Positions 10,666 through 20,276 of a DNA stretch of 64,000 nucleotides are shown here, in pieces. The notes under the pieces were generated by a model. The model saw only the letters and a list, made by a program, of their open reading frames with translations. It was not told the origin of the DNA and did no database searches. Where the stretch lies: NCBI GenBank assembly GCA_965230265.1, contig OZ245999.1:3162001-3226000 (forward strand), written 5' to 3'. The translations under genes were made by a program, and so were the position numbers. Positions within the stretch are counted from its first letter, which is position 1. Every line of letters begins with the position of its first letter. This stretch comes from JAJFKX01 sp965230265. Its GTDB lineage: Bacteria > Pseudomonadota > Gammaproteobacteria > Xanthomonadales > Wenzhouxiangellaceae.

Positions 10666-11213
10666 CGCAGTATTTTACCGCTAATCAGATCAATAATCTG
10701 ACTGGGTTGAGTTTGTTGGCCACAGTCACCCTCTAGAATTAAATCAATATCATCATCAAAATATTCAGCCACCTGTGATGCTGTCATCGCAGGTAGCTGG
10801 CCTGATAAGTTGGCACTGGTGGAAACAATCGGTGTTTGTTCGCATAGCGACTGTGCCAATAAATGATCGGGACATCGCAGAGCAATTGTCTGGCTGCCAC
10901 CGGTCAACCAGTCCGGTGCTTGTGATGAACAGGGGAACAGCCAGGTGATGGCGGCTGGCCAACCACTGATGGCCTTGTCCCATAAGTGCTGATAATCACT
11001 ATCCAGCCAATCGGATACCTGCATTAAATCATGAATCAGGGTAATCATGCCTTTGTCTGGCTGGCGTTGTTTTAAAGCCTGTATTCGCTGCACAGCCGCC
11101 CGGTTGCTGGCTGCACAACCCAGTCCATACACGGCTTCGGTGGGGTAAGCGACCACGCCACCGCCTTGAATTACAGCGATGGCTTGTTGGGTATCAGTGC
11201 TTATCAGGGCCAT
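10662..11213 (-). CDS. tsaC: L-threonylcarbamoyladenylate synthase (TsaC/YrdC)
   Basis: This 183-residue single YrdC-like domain makes threonylcarbamoyl-AMP from threonine, bicarbonate and ATP, the first step of the t6A37 tRNA modification. Visible motifs are GGVVAYPTEAVYGLGC near the N-terminus, the KQRQPDKGMI nucleotide-binding segment and STSANLSG. It is the short TsaC form without a Sua5 C-terminal domain. It lies 29 nt downstream of topA on the same strand and overlaps hemF by 4 nt. Confidence 0.94.
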   Translation of the reverse strand: MALISTDTQQAIAVIQGGGVVAYPTEAVYGLGCAASNRAAVQRIQALKQRQPDKGMITLIHDLMQVSDWLDSDYQHLWDKAISGWPAAITWLFPCSSQAPDWLTGGSQTIALRCPDHLLAQSLCEQTPIVSTSANLSGQLPAMTASQVAEYFDDDIDLILEGDCGQQTQPSQIIDLISGKILR

Positions 11214-11242
11214 GGGTGGATGACCTGTTGATATTGAATCGC

Positions 11243-13678
11243 TTATGTGGCTTCGGCAGGTTTTGCACTGCTCTTAGTGGTTTTTTTCTTAGCCGCTTTC
11301 TTTTTGCTTTTCTTTTTGGCCTTTTTCTTCTTGGTCTTTTTCCTGGTGGTTTTTTTGGCCGCCGTTTTTTTGGCTGCTTTTTTCTTGCCGCGCCGGCCTT
11401 TGCGTTCGGGTGCATTGGCCAGTAATTCGACACATTCTTCGGCGGTTAAACTTTCCGGTTCACGGTCTTTGGGTACACTGAGGTTTTTCTTGCCATCGGT
11501 CATATAGGGACCATAACGACCACGCAGTACCTGAATGCCAACATCCTCAAAAACATTGATGGTGCGATTGGCATCGGCCTGTTTTTTCTCTGCCACCAAC
11601 TCCAGTGCACGCTCGCGGCTGACCGTGTAGGGGTCGTCCTCTTTGGGGACTGAGACGAACTTTTTACCGTAGCGAACATACGGTCCAAAGCGGCCAATAT
11701 TCACCACCATTTCTTCGCCTTCGGGGGTCTCACCCAGTTCACGCGGCAGTTTGAATAATTCCAGTGCCTCTTCCAGCGTGATGGTGTTCAGTTTCTGGCC
11801 GGGCAGCAGGCTGGCAAAACGTGGCTTTTCATCGTCTTCTGCGGTACCGATCTGGGCAAACGGTCCATAACGGCCAAAACGCACCGATACCGGTTCACCG
11901 GTTTTAGGGTCCGGACCCAACTCACGCGCCTGACGTGCTTCTGCCCGCGAAACATTTTTCTCGGTGGTTTCGATCTGGCCGATGAACGGTTTCCAGAAAT
12001 CTTTTAATACCGGTAACCAGTCCTGCTCACCGCGGGCAATGGCATCCAGTTTGTCTTCCAACCGTGCGGTGAAATCATAATCGACATAGTTTTCAAAATA
12101 ATTCGACAGGAATTTTGCCACCACCACACCGGTGTCGGTGGGCGTAAAACGGCGACGCTCCAGCTCGACATATTCACGGTCCTGCAGCACAGAAATAATA
12201 CTGGCATAAGTGGATGGGCGACCAATACCGTACTCTTCCAGTGTTTTGATCAAACTGGCTTCGCTGTAACGTGGCGGCGGTTCGGTGAAGTGCTGCTCGG
12301 CACGAATTTGTTTTAATTCGATGGCGTCGCCTTCGTTCATTTCCGGCAGGCGAACTTCTTTTTGCTGTTTACCACCCACTGGGGCTTCTTCGTAAACAGC
12401 CAGAAAACCCGGTTCACGAATGGTCGAACCGCTGGTGCGGAAACGGCTGTCATTGGCCGCCGCAAACTCGATAGTGACGGTGTCCATAACGGCCGGAATC
12501 ATTTGACAGGCAACGGTACGACTCCAGATCAGACTGTAGACCTTGAACTGGTCTTCATTCAAATAGCGTTTGAGTTTTTCTGGCGTATAGGCCGCATTGG
12601 TTGGGCGGATGGCCTCATGTGCCTCCTGGGCATTGCGCGATTTGGTGCTGTAGAAGTTGGGCTTTTCCGGCAGTTTGTCTTGACCAAACTGGTTTTGAAT
12701 CTGGTTGCGGATGTCATTGATCGCATCTTGCGCCAACGTCACAGAGTCGGTACGCATATAGGTAATAAGACCTTGCGTACCCTCATCAATCGTCACGCCC
12801 TCATACAGCTGCTGGGCGATACGCATGGTTTTCGCCGCCGGGAAACGCAATTTGCGTGAAGCTTCCTGTTGCAGTGTCGAGGTAATAAACGGTGGCGAAG
12901 GCCGGCGCTTGCGCTGACGCTTTTTGACATCCGCTACGTTCAGTTTACCTTTGGCTTCGTTGAGTAAGGTCTCACGAACCTGATTGGCCTGTTCAGTGTT
13001 ATTAATGTCGAACTGGTCGAGCTTTTTGCCATCCCAGCGAACCAGGTTGGCACTGAACTCAAATGCCTGTTCGGTCAGGTCGGCTTCTATGCTCCAGTAT
13101 TCTCGCGGAACAAAGTTTTCAATTTCTTCCTCGCGTTCTACAATCAGCCTGAGTGCCGGTGTTTGCACCCGACCGGCAGATAGGCGCGGTTGCAGCTTTT
13201 TCCATAATAACGGCGACAGACTGAAACCCACCAGATAATCCAAAGCGCGCCTGGCTTGCTGGGCATCTACCAGGTCCATGGAAACCCGGCGAGGGTTGTC
13301 TACAGCATCATTAACCGCGCGTTTGGTGATTTCGCTGAATACCACTCGATACAGCTCACGCTGATCCAACAGCTTTTTGTCTTTTAGAATTTCCTGAACA
13401 TGCCAGGCTATGGCTTCACCTTCGCGGTCCAAATCGGTGGCCAGATAGATAGCCTCGGCCTTTTTGGCGGCTTTGACAATATTATCGACATGCTTTTTAT
13501 TGCGCTCGATCAGCTCATAACGCATGGCAAAGTCGTTATCGGGTTCTACCGCACCGGTTTTCGGTACCAGATCACGTACATGGCCATAAGAAGCCAGTAC
13601 CTGAAAATCTTTGCCGAGATATTTATTGATGGTGGTCGCTTTCGCCGGCGACTCTACTATCAGTAGATTTTTAGCCAC
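11243..13678 (-). CDS. topA: DNA topoisomerase I with lysine-rich tail
   Basis: This 811-residue type IA topoisomerase relaxes negative supercoils. It starts with the Toprim domain (LLIVESPAKA; acidic motif TDLDREGE at 81-88). The catalytic tyrosine is Tyr307 in GLITYMRTDS. After the core, repeated C-terminal modules of the FGRYGPFAQIG / IGRFGPYVRYG / RGRYGPYMTDG type are present. The Cys4 zinc-finger modules of the E. coli enzyme are not seen; only isolated cysteines occur. From about residue 757 the protein ends in a long Lys/Ala tail, presumably a non-specific DNA-binding extension. The next upstream gene is smg, 48 nt away. Confidence 0.96.
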   Translation of the reverse strand: MAKNLLIVESPAKATTINKYLGKDFQVLASYGHVRDLVPKTGAVEPDNDFAMRYELIERNKKHVDNIVKAAKKAEAIYLATDLDREGEAIAWHVQEILKDKKLLDQRELYRVVFSEITKRAVNDAVDNPRRVSMDLVDAQQARRALDYLVGFSLSPLLWKKLQPRLSAGRVQTPALRLIVEREEEIENFVPREYWSIEADLTEQAFEFSANLVRWDGKKLDQFDINNTEQANQVRETLLNEAKGKLNVADVKKRQRKRRPSPPFITSTLQQEASRKLRFPAAKTMRIAQQLYEGVTIDEGTQGLITYMRTDSVTLAQDAINDIRNQIQNQFGQDKLPEKPNFYSTKSRNAQEAHEAIRPTNAAYTPEKLKRYLNEDQFKVYSLIWSRTVACQMIPAVMDTVTIEFAAANDSRFRTSGSTIREPGFLAVYEEAPVGGKQQKEVRLPEMNEGDAIELKQIRAEQHFTEPPPRYSEASLIKTLEEYGIGRPSTYASIISVLQDREYVELERRRFTPTDTGVVVAKFLSNYFENYVDYDFTARLEDKLDAIARGEQDWLPVLKDFWKPFIGQIETTEKNVSRAEARQARELGPDPKTGEPVSVRFGRYGPFAQIGTAEDDEKPRFASLLPGQKLNTITLEEALELFKLPRELGETPEGEEMVVNIGRFGPYVRYGKKFVSVPKEDDPYTVSRERALELVAEKKQADANRTINVFEDVGIQVLRGRYGPYMTDGKKNLSVPKDREPESLTAEECVELLANAPERKGRRGKKKAAKKTAAKKTTRKKTKKKKAKKKSKKKAAKKKTTKSSAKPAEAT

Positions 13679-13726
13679 AATAATGCCTGTTAAATACCGT
13701 CATAAAGAACATTGCCAAAGCCTCAA

Positions 13727-14203
13727 TCAGTGCCTGGCTTCCTGTTCGTCGTAAAAAACCAAATCCTCAATCCAGGCATAGTTGGCTTCCTGCCCTGGCT
13801 GATTAAACAATACCATCAAGATCACCCACTTCAAATCATCCAGATCAACATCTTCCTGTTCCAGCGCCATGCAGCGATCGATCACAACCTCTCGACAGGC
13901 CGCATCCAGCACACCCAGGTTTTCCAGGTGCATTAAAAAACCTCGGCAATCACTGTCCAGCCGCAGTTGTTCTTGTGTATTGAATAGCCGTATGGGTGGT
14001 GCACGATTACCGTCAACACCGACCAGTACACGTTGTTCTGCTAACTCATCCAGCCAGCGAAACGCTTTACTGATTTCATTGCTGGTAAAACCGGCCTGGT
14101 GCAGGCTGTTTTCCAGGTCATCACGGTCTGGCGTAATTTCTGGTTCGTCGTAGATATAATTTTCAAACAAGTACATCAATACATCGAGTACGTTTTCTTT
14201 CAT
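13727..14203 (-). CDS. smg: Smg family protein (DUF494)
   Basis: This 158-residue protein of the Smg/DUF494 family has unknown molecular function and is conserved next to dprA and topA in Gammaproteobacteria. The start chosen is ATG at 14203 (MKENVLDVLMYLFENY), which is the family's usual N-terminus; a longer frame adds nine unrelated residues. This ATG shares one base with the dprA stop (TGATG), indicating translational coupling. The protein is acidic and looks helical, with no membrane segment. Confidence 0.9.
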   Translation of the reverse strand: MKENVLDVLMYLFENYIYDEPEITPDRDDLENSLHQAGFTSNEISKAFRWLDELAEQRVLVGVDGNRAPPIRLFNTQEQLRLDSDCRGFLMHLENLGVLDAACREVVIDRCMALEQEDVDLDDLKWVILMVLFNQPGQEANYAWIEDLVFYDEQEARH

Positions 14204-15429
14204 CAACCAACCTCGTGTATTCGGGTCCAATGTCCATTGGGTTCTGCGGCCACCTGCCCGCGTAACTCCAACATGAGCAGCATGGAGGAAATGGCCTCTG
14301 GCGTCAAATCGGTGGCTTCAACCAATTCATCAAGATTCAAAGCATCACCGCCCAGAGCCTGCAATAGCTGCCGATAATCATCATCCCATGCCTGATCATC
14401 CAGTCCTTCGGATAGTTCGTCGATTCTCGGCTGTTGGGTTCCGTTATTGTGGTGATTGCCATGAGCTTCAATACTTGTTGTCACATCTTGGTTAATTGCC
14501 ATGGCGGTCAAACGGTTTGCCAGACGGCCTGCTAGCGGTGCAATGTCCTCCAACAGTTGGTTGGCATTTTCCACCAGGCGGGCACCATCCCGGATTAAGG
14601 CATGGCAGCCGCGACTGGTGGCATTGCGTACTGACCCGGGTACTGCCATCACTTCGCGGCCTTGTTCAGCAGCCAGTCTGGCAGTAATCAATGACCCGCT
14701 GCGCAGCCCAGCCTCAATCACCAGTGTGGCCAGTGATAAACCACTGATAATGCGGTTGCGTGCAGGAAAATGTCCCGGCCGTGGCTCGCTGCCCAGGGCA
14801 AACTCAGACACCAGAACGCCGTGAGCTGCGATCTGTTGCGCCAGCGCTTTATTGACCGCTGGATAGACTCTGTCCACGCCGGTTCCCAGAACGGCAATGG
14901 TGGGTTGCTGTTGTGACAAGGCTGCAGCGTGTGCTGCAGCATCGATCCCTTCGGCCAGACCACTGGTAATGGCCATGCCCGCTTTGGCCAGTTGCTCAGC
15001 CATTTCGGCAGCCAGTTGTAATCCATTGTGACTGGGGCTGCGACTGCCAACGACCGCAATCTGTGGTTGCCATAGATAATCCGGGTTGCCGACCGCAAAC
15101 AATAATAGGGGGGCCTCGGCGGTATCTGTCAGCAGCTGCGGATAGTTATCCGCGCCCAGTATCAGAATATGGTGGTTGGGATGTTCTGCCCATTGAAGAT
15201 GTTGATCAATGCGCTCCTGATCGGGTGAGCTTAGCCAACGACGGGCAGTATCGGGAACTTTAATACCACTGTTTGCTTGCCCACTTTTTAGGGCTGCAAC
15301 CGCTTCAGCAGGGTCAGGAAAATATTGTTGCAGCTGCCTTAACCGACGGTTACCCAAACCTGGCGCCAGATACAGCGCCAGCCAATTGTACAGTTGCTCA
15401 GAAACCGGCAATGCAAACTCTGACGACAT
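14203..15429 (-). CDS. dprA: DNA-processing protein DprA
   Basis: This 408-residue DprA/Smf protein binds single-stranded DNA taken up during transformation and loads RecA. The Rossmann-like core is evident: VGSRSPSHNG, ITSGLAEGIDAAAH, AVLGTGVDRVYP, LVSEFALG and FPARNRIISGLS. A C-terminal winged-helix module follows (about 340-400, LNLDELVEATDLTPEAISSM). It sits between the LysM gene, which ends 43 nt upstream, and smg, with which it overlaps. Presence of dprA alone does not prove natural competence. Confidence 0.95.
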   Translation of the reverse strand: MSSEFALPVSEQLYNWLALYLAPGLGNRRLRQLQQYFPDPAEAVAALKSGQANSGIKVPDTARRWLSSPDQERIDQHLQWAEHPNHHILILGADNYPQLLTDTAEAPLLLFAVGNPDYLWQPQIAVVGSRSPSHNGLQLAAEMAEQLAKAGMAITSGLAEGIDAAAHAAALSQQQPTIAVLGTGVDRVYPAVNKALAQQIAAHGVLVSEFALGSEPRPGHFPARNRIISGLSLATLVIEAGLRSGSLITARLAAEQGREVMAVPGSVRNATSRGCHALIRDGARLVENANQLLEDIAPLAGRLANRLTAMAINQDVTTSIEAHGNHHNNGTQQPRIDELSEGLDDQAWDDDYRQLLQALGGDALNLDELVEATDLTPEAISSMLLMLELRGQVAAEPNGHWTRIHEVG

Positions 15430-15471
15430 TGTTCATGCCACCAGCCCCCACTTAACCCATGCTTTGGGCAT

Positions 15472-16680
15472 TCAGAATTGCTCGTCCGGATGCCGCAGGA
15501 TATCACCCGCTGCTATGCCGCGTTTACCGTCCATGATGATGGCGTAACTAAGCTGAGGATAGCTGCGGTAAACCATCAGATCGCCAACCCGCTCATCAGG
15601 CAAGGTGACATTGACTTCACTGGGTGTTCCAAAAATACGACGGAAACTATCATGACGGCCTTTGACCGGGTCAGCAATTTCACGCCCTGGACGAAACGCG
15701 GAAAATACATGGCCAGGCGCTACACCTTCATCACTGCCGATATCCAGCATGACAATATTTTGATGCGCGGCATACGGTGTTATTTCAAACAAATCGACCA
15801 CCTTGGCGCCGTTGGGAATTTCATCCATGGCACGAGGATAGAAGTTTTCCTCGTAGACATAGTCATCCACCGGCAATATGTAGTTACCGACTTCGATCTC
15901 ACGACGACCGCTGGTGACCTGTAGAATCGATACTTCGCCCTGCTGTTTTAATACCCTGGCACGAGAAATTTCAAACAATTCATAACCAATGATTGGATAA
16001 TCCTTGTTATCCAGCGACCTGATACCGCGCACCAGCAATGAGTCACTGCGATACTGCGGGCGGTGGGTGTCGCCGGCAAATTTCGGAATTAGCGAGCGAC
16101 GCAAATAGCGCTCGCGGGTATGTTCTTTAATGGATGCCTGGTAGACATAATTGGTCATTGCCACAACCACTTCGCTACCGACCGGCGCATCCAGCCCACG
16201 GACATAAAAATTCATACCAACAATCGCAGACATGCGCTCTTCTTCTATGCCGACAATGTAGGGCAGATCGTCAAAGTCTTCGGCATCCACCATGCGCGGA
16301 TAACGCAAAAAGCCTTCCAGATCGCTCAGCGGAATGGCGGTAATGGCATCATTTTCATCCAGCACGCGAATCTGCGGTGAGCGACGCTCTACCATCAATG
16401 CCGGACGACCATCCAGATAACGCAGATTGAGCACATCACCAGGGAAAATCAAATGCGGGTTTTCCACCTGCGGGTTGGCTTGCCAGATCGCTGGCCACTC
16501 CCATGGACGAATCAAAAACATCTGCGAGATGTCCCATAGCGTATCGCCTTGTTGGACCACATATTCGTCAGGGTGATCGGGGCGCAGCTCCGGGCCGCTA
16601 TCTTGCTGGGCAGCGAGCGGCAACCACAACATGCTCAGGCATGCGACAATCAGTAAGGCTGCAGATATTTGACGTTTCAC
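15472..16680 (-). CDS. Exported LysM-domain protein
   Basis: This 402-residue protein has an N-terminal signal peptide ending near LPLAAQQ. A LysM peptidoglycan-binding domain covers roughly residues 38-92 (YVVQQGDTLWDISQMFLIRP, with PGDVLNLRYL at its end). The remaining 300 residues have no catalytic motif that I can recognise. A LysM protein divergent from def and upstream of dprA is a standard gammaproteobacterial arrangement. Its likely role is cell-wall association in the periplasm; function is not established. Confidence 0.88.
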   Translation of the reverse strand: MKRQISAALLIVACLSMLWLPLAAQQDSGPELRPDHPDEYVVQQGDTLWDISQMFLIRPWEWPAIWQANPQVENPHLIFPGDVLNLRYLDGRPALMVERRSPQIRVLDENDAITAIPLSDLEGFLRYPRMVDAEDFDDLPYIVGIEEERMSAIVGMNFYVRGLDAPVGSEVVVAMTNYVYQASIKEHTRERYLRRSLIPKFAGDTHRPQYRSDSLLVRGIRSLDNKDYPIIGYELFEISRARVLKQQGEVSILQVTSGRREIEVGNYILPVDDYVYEENFYPRAMDEIPNGAKVVDLFEITPYAAHQNIVMLDIGSDEGVAPGHVFSAFRPGREIADPVKGRHDSFRRIFGTPSEVNVTLPDERVGDLMVYRSYPQLSYAIIMDGKRGIAAGDILRHPDEQF

Positions 16681-16827
16681 TGGTGGACTCCTGTTATGCT
16701 GGTACCGTTCCCGGTAAGGTTTCCGGTCGATTTTTCATCATCTTCCAATATACCTTACGAGCGTGAAAATTCTATTTTAATCGGTATTTTACTATCATAA
16801 AGTCATTTAATGCATTAACTCCATCAT

Positions 16828-17343
16828 ATGAGTCAACTTAACATCCTGGAATTTCCCGATCCGCGCTTGCGAACCGTGGCCAAACCGGTCACTGATTTTG
16901 ACGCCCAATTGGCTACTTTGATCAATGATATGCGCGAAACCATGTATGCGGCCAGCGGTATTGGTCTGGCTGCCACACAGGTTGATGTTCACCAACGGCT
17001 GCTGGTCATGGATGTCAGTACCGACCAAAATGAGTTCCAGGTGTTTATTAACCCCGACATTATTGAGCGCGACGGTATTCAAACGCACGAAGAGGGCTGT
17101 TTATCCGTGCCCGGCATTTATGCCAACGTCAAACGCGCAGAGCAAATAACCGTGCGCGCACAGAATGTCGACGGCGAGACTTTTGAACAACAGCTCGAGG
17201 GGTTGGCAGCCGTTTGCCTACAGCATGAAATGGATCATTTACAGGGCAAACTGTTTGTGGATTATTTGTCACCGTTAAAACGGGCAATGGTTAAGAAAAA
17301 GCTGGAAAAACAGCGCCGCCAGGATGCCGTATCGGTTGGTTGA
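16828..17343 (+). CDS. def: Peptide deformylase
   Basis: This 171-residue metalloenzyme removes the formyl group from the initiator methionine of new proteins. All three signature motifs are intact: GIGLAATQ (44-51), EGCLS with metal ligand Cys91, and HEMDH (133-137), which supplies two His ligands and the catalytic Glu. It opens the plus-strand def-fmt-rsmB run and diverges from the LysM gene across a 147-nt intergenic region that must hold both promoters. Confidence 0.97.
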   Translation: MSQLNILEFPDPRLRTVAKPVTDFDAQLATLINDMRETMYAASGIGLAATQVDVHQRLLVMDVSTDQNEFQVFINPDIIERDGIQTHEEGCLSVPGIYANVKRAEQITVRAQNVDGETFEQQLEGLAAVCLQHEMDHLQGKLFVDYLSPLKRAMVKKKLEKQRRQDAVSVG

Positions 17344-17392
17344 GCAAAGCCGCTTTGCCAGAGCCGAAACGACACCCGAATTGAAATCATCC

Positions 17393-18313
17393 ATGCAATC
17401 GTTGCGCATCATTTATGCCGGCACCCCCGCCTTTGCGGTACCGGCCTTGGAGCAGTTACTGGACGGTCAGCATGAAGTATTGGCCGTATTAACACAGCCT
17501 GACCGGCCCGCAGGCCGAGGTCGTAAACTTCAATCCAGCCCAGTCAAGCAAACTGCCTTGGCACATAACATTCAGGTACTGCAGCCATTAAGCCTACGTG
17601 ATGCAGATATTCAAAAACAACTGCAAGCCCTGCAGGCCGATTTAATGGTGGTCACTGCTTATGGCCTGCTGCTGCCTGAAGCAGTGTTGAATCTACCGCG
17701 TTTTGGTTGCTGGAACATTCATGCTTCGCTGCTGCCCCGCTGGCGTGGCGCAGCACCCATTCAACGCGCGATTGAAGCTGGCGATCAGGTGACCGGCATT
17801 ACCATCATGCAAATGGATAAAGGCCTGGATACCGGTGATATGCTGTTACAACGAGAGCTCATCATTAAGCCTCAGGATACCTCTGCCAGCCTGCATGATG
17901 CATTGGCTGACATTGGCGCAGAAGCGCTGCAAACCTGCATCACTGCGCTGGCTGAGGGCAACCCGTTACAGCCTGTTGAGCAAGATCATGAGCAGGCCAC
18001 CTATGCACATCGCCTGAACAAAGCCGAAGCCCAGATCGACTGGTCAGAACCGGCTGAAGTGATCGCCCGCAAAGTCCGTGCATTTAATCCTTGGCCCGTC
18101 AGCTGGTGCCATTTGCTGGATAAACGCACCCGTATTTGGAAAGCCCGGGCGGTCGCTGGTGAGTTTGGTCAGGCCGGCCGTTTTCAGCAAATCGACCAAC
18201 ATCTAATCGCAACCTGTGGAGAAGGCGGTCTGGCGATTGAGTCATTACAAATGGAAGGCAGCCGGGTGATGTCATCACGTGACTGGTTAAATGCCCATGG
18301 CAATAAACTATAG
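17393..18313 (+). CDS. fmt: Methionyl-tRNA formyltransferase
   Basis: This 306-residue enzyme transfers a formyl group from 10-formyl-tetrahydrofolate to Met-tRNA(fMet). The start is ATG at 17393 (MQSLRIIYAGTPAFAVPAL), matching the family N-terminus. An in-frame start at 17324 inside def would add 23 atypical residues. Seen are the folate-site motif NIHASLLPRWRGAAPIQ and MQMDKGLDTGDM with the catalytic Asp region, then a C-terminal OB-fold domain. It lies 49 nt after def, its functional counterpart. Confidence 0.96.
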   Translation: MQSLRIIYAGTPAFAVPALEQLLDGQHEVLAVLTQPDRPAGRGRKLQSSPVKQTALAHNIQVLQPLSLRDADIQKQLQALQADLMVVTAYGLLLPEAVLNLPRFGCWNIHASLLPRWRGAAPIQRAIEAGDQVTGITIMQMDKGLDTGDMLLQRELIIKPQDTSASLHDALADIGAEALQTCITALAEGNPLQPVEQDHEQATYAHRLNKAEAQIDWSEPAEVIARKVRAFNPWPVSWCHLLDKRTRIWKARAVAGEFGQAGRFQQIDQHLIATCGEGGLAIESLQMEGSRVMSSRDWLNAHGNKL

Positions 18314-18328
18314 GGAGCCTCCGGTCTG

Positions 18329-19663
18329 ATGGCCAAAACCCACAGTAATGCACGAGAATGTGCGCTGCGCGTGCTGTTGTCTGTATTGCGCGATGGCCTG
18401 AACCTTGATCATGCGCTGACGCGACATTTGCCGGATTTAAGACAAGCCCGGGATCAGGCACTGGCACAACAGCTGGCCTATGGCGTATTGCGTTATTACG
18501 ATGCGCTAGATGAGCTTGCTGGCAAATTGCTGCGCAAACCCCTGGATGAAAAAAACCAGGATTTGCAGCTGTGTATGTTACTGGGCCTGGAGCAACTCTG
18601 GCACCTGAATTTGCCCCCGCACGCTGCCATTCATGCCACGGTAGAGCTGGCACGCCTGCGCAAGAAAAAATGGGCCACCGGCATGCTCAATGCGGTATTG
18701 CGCCGTTTTCAGCGCGAGCAGCAAAGCCTGCTGCAAAAACTCGCTGGCAAACCCGCATTCGAGTTTTCCTGTCCAGATTGGCTGCTGGATAAACTGCGTG
18801 AAGATTGGCCGCAACACTGGCAATCCATCGCCCAGGCCAATTTGCAGCAAGCCCCGATGTGGTTGCGGGTCAATGTTTTAAAAACCACCCGTGAACAATA
18901 TATACAAACGCTCAATGAACAAGGCATCGACGCCAGGCCAGGGGCCGGTGTGACTGATATTTGTTTGACCAAAGCCTGCCCGGTCCAGCAGTTACCCCAT
19001 TTTGACAATGGTTATGTCTCGGTTCAGGATTCTGCGGCACAGTCTGCAGTACCTTTAATGGATTTGGCTGCCGGACAACGCGTATTGGATGCCTGCGCAG
19101 CACCCGGCGGCAAAACCACTCAGGTTCTGGAAAGCTGCCCGCAACTGGCTCACCTGACTGCACTGGATGTCAGTGCACAGCGAGTTACTAAAGTCCATGA
19201 AAACCTGCAACGCCTGGGTCTCGATTGCGAGCTGGTTACAGCCGATGCCCTGCACCTGGACAGCTGGTGGGATGGTCAGTGCTTTGATCGAGTGTTGCTG
19301 GATGCACCCTGCAGCTCCAGCGGTGTTATCCGGCGCCACCCCGATATCAAGCATCGGTTGCAGCCGGAAAATGTCCTCGAACTGGCCGATCTGCAGAGCA
19401 GGTTATTAAAAAAGCTCTGGTCAGTCGTACAGCCTGGGGGTATGCTGGTTTACGTGACTTGCTCAGTATTCGCCGAGGAAAACCAGCAGGTAATCAGATC
19501 GTTTGTGAAAACACACCCGGAGGCGCGATTGTTACCCATTGATTTGCCATTGGGACAACCCATCGACAACGAAATCAGCGGCTGGCAGATATTGCCTGGA
19601 ACGGACAATACCGATGGTTTGTTTTTTGCCCGTCTGCAGAAAAACTCCGAGCCCTTCGGCTGA
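18329..19663 (+). CDS. rsmB: 16S rRNA (cytosine-967-C5)-methyltransferase
   Basis: This 444-residue protein has a NusB-like N-terminal RNA-binding domain (ARECALRVLLSVLRDGLNLD) and a C-terminal class I methyltransferase domain. The methyltransferase shows SAM motif DACAAPGGKTTQVLE, the LDAPCSSSGVIRRHPDI segment with the PC cysteine, and YVTCSVFAEEN with the TCS nucleophile cysteine. This is the RsmB/Sun arrangement. It is 15 nt downstream of fmt. Confidence 0.96.
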   Translation: MAKTHSNARECALRVLLSVLRDGLNLDHALTRHLPDLRQARDQALAQQLAYGVLRYYDALDELAGKLLRKPLDEKNQDLQLCMLLGLEQLWHLNLPPHAAIHATVELARLRKKKWATGMLNAVLRRFQREQQSLLQKLAGKPAFEFSCPDWLLDKLREDWPQHWQSIAQANLQQAPMWLRVNVLKTTREQYIQTLNEQGIDARPGAGVTDICLTKACPVQQLPHFDNGYVSVQDSAAQSAVPLMDLAAGQRVLDACAAPGGKTTQVLESCPQLAHLTALDVSAQRVTKVHENLQRLGLDCELVTADALHLDSWWDGQCFDRVLLDAPCSSSGVIRRHPDIKHRLQPENVLELADLQSRLLKKLWSVVQPGGMLVYVTCSVFAEENQQVIRSFVKTHPEARLLPIDLPLGQPIDNEISGWQILPGTDNTDGLFFARLQKNSEPFG

Positions 19664-19670
19664 CTGTCAA

Positions 19671-20276
19671 ATGCGTCGTTTACCAGTGTACAACTTACTG
19701 CTGGCTTTATTATTACTGACAGCAGGTTGTGGGTCATCCACGCCCGAAACCCCTAATGGACATTTGACTGTCAGAAATCTCAACCTGGCCTGGCAGCAGC
19801 ACCTGTATGTTCAGGCGGGTATGGAGTTGGGGCTTAGTAATGCCAATATTGAAGCCCTGCAAAGTGGTGTGCCATTAACGATTTCCATCGATTTTCGTCT
19901 GGGCCGCCGTTACCAGGGCTGGGCCAGAGAGTTAAGTACTGAATCTTTTCATTGGCATATTCGCTATCTGCCATTGAGTGAACACTACGCACTGGAAAAC
20001 CCGATAACCAATACCACCGAAACTTACCCGCGCCTGCGGACCTTGCTGACCGCATTGCGTTTACCCAGCTGGTATCCAACACAGGTGGAAAATATCGATA
20101 TTGGTGACAACGATTATCAAATGCAGGTTCGTGCCAGATTGAATCGTCTGCAACTGCCCGCTCCTCTGCGCTTGCCGGCGATGTTTTCATCTCAATGGCG
20201 CTTACGTGATAACTGGCAAACACTGATCATTCCTACCCCCAATATCAATGCAGGTCGTTCGGGGGCATCAAGATGA
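19671..20276 (+). CDS. DUF4390 family lipoprotein-like protein
   Basis: This 201-residue protein of unknown function is normally found between rsmB and ntrY, as here. The start chosen is ATG at 19671 (MRRLPVYNLLLALLLL). An in-frame start inside rsmB would give 44 extra residues without a signal. The N-terminus has a hydrophobic stretch followed by the lipobox-like LLTAGC, so a membrane-anchored lipoprotein is likely. The remainder (LTISIDFRLGRRYQGW, LRTLLTALRLPSWYP) resembles DUF4390. It overlaps ntrY by 4 nt (ATGA). Confidence 0.82.
   Translation: MRRLPVYNLLLALLLLTAGCGSSTPETPNGHLTVRNLNLAWQQHLYVQAGMELGLSNANIEALQSGVPLTISIDFRLGRRYQGWARELSTESFHWHIRYLPLSEHYALENPITNTTETYPRLRTLLTALRLPSWYPTQVENIDIGDNDYQMQVRARLNRLQLPAPLRLPAMFSSQWRLRDNWQTLIIPTPNINAGRSGASR

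Noticed and set aside
11216..11507. Plus-strand frames encoding very hydrophobic, Phe/Leu-rich peptides
   Set aside because: They are the antisense of the lysine-rich tail of topA (AAA/AAG codons read as Phe and Leu), with no ribosome site and no independent support.
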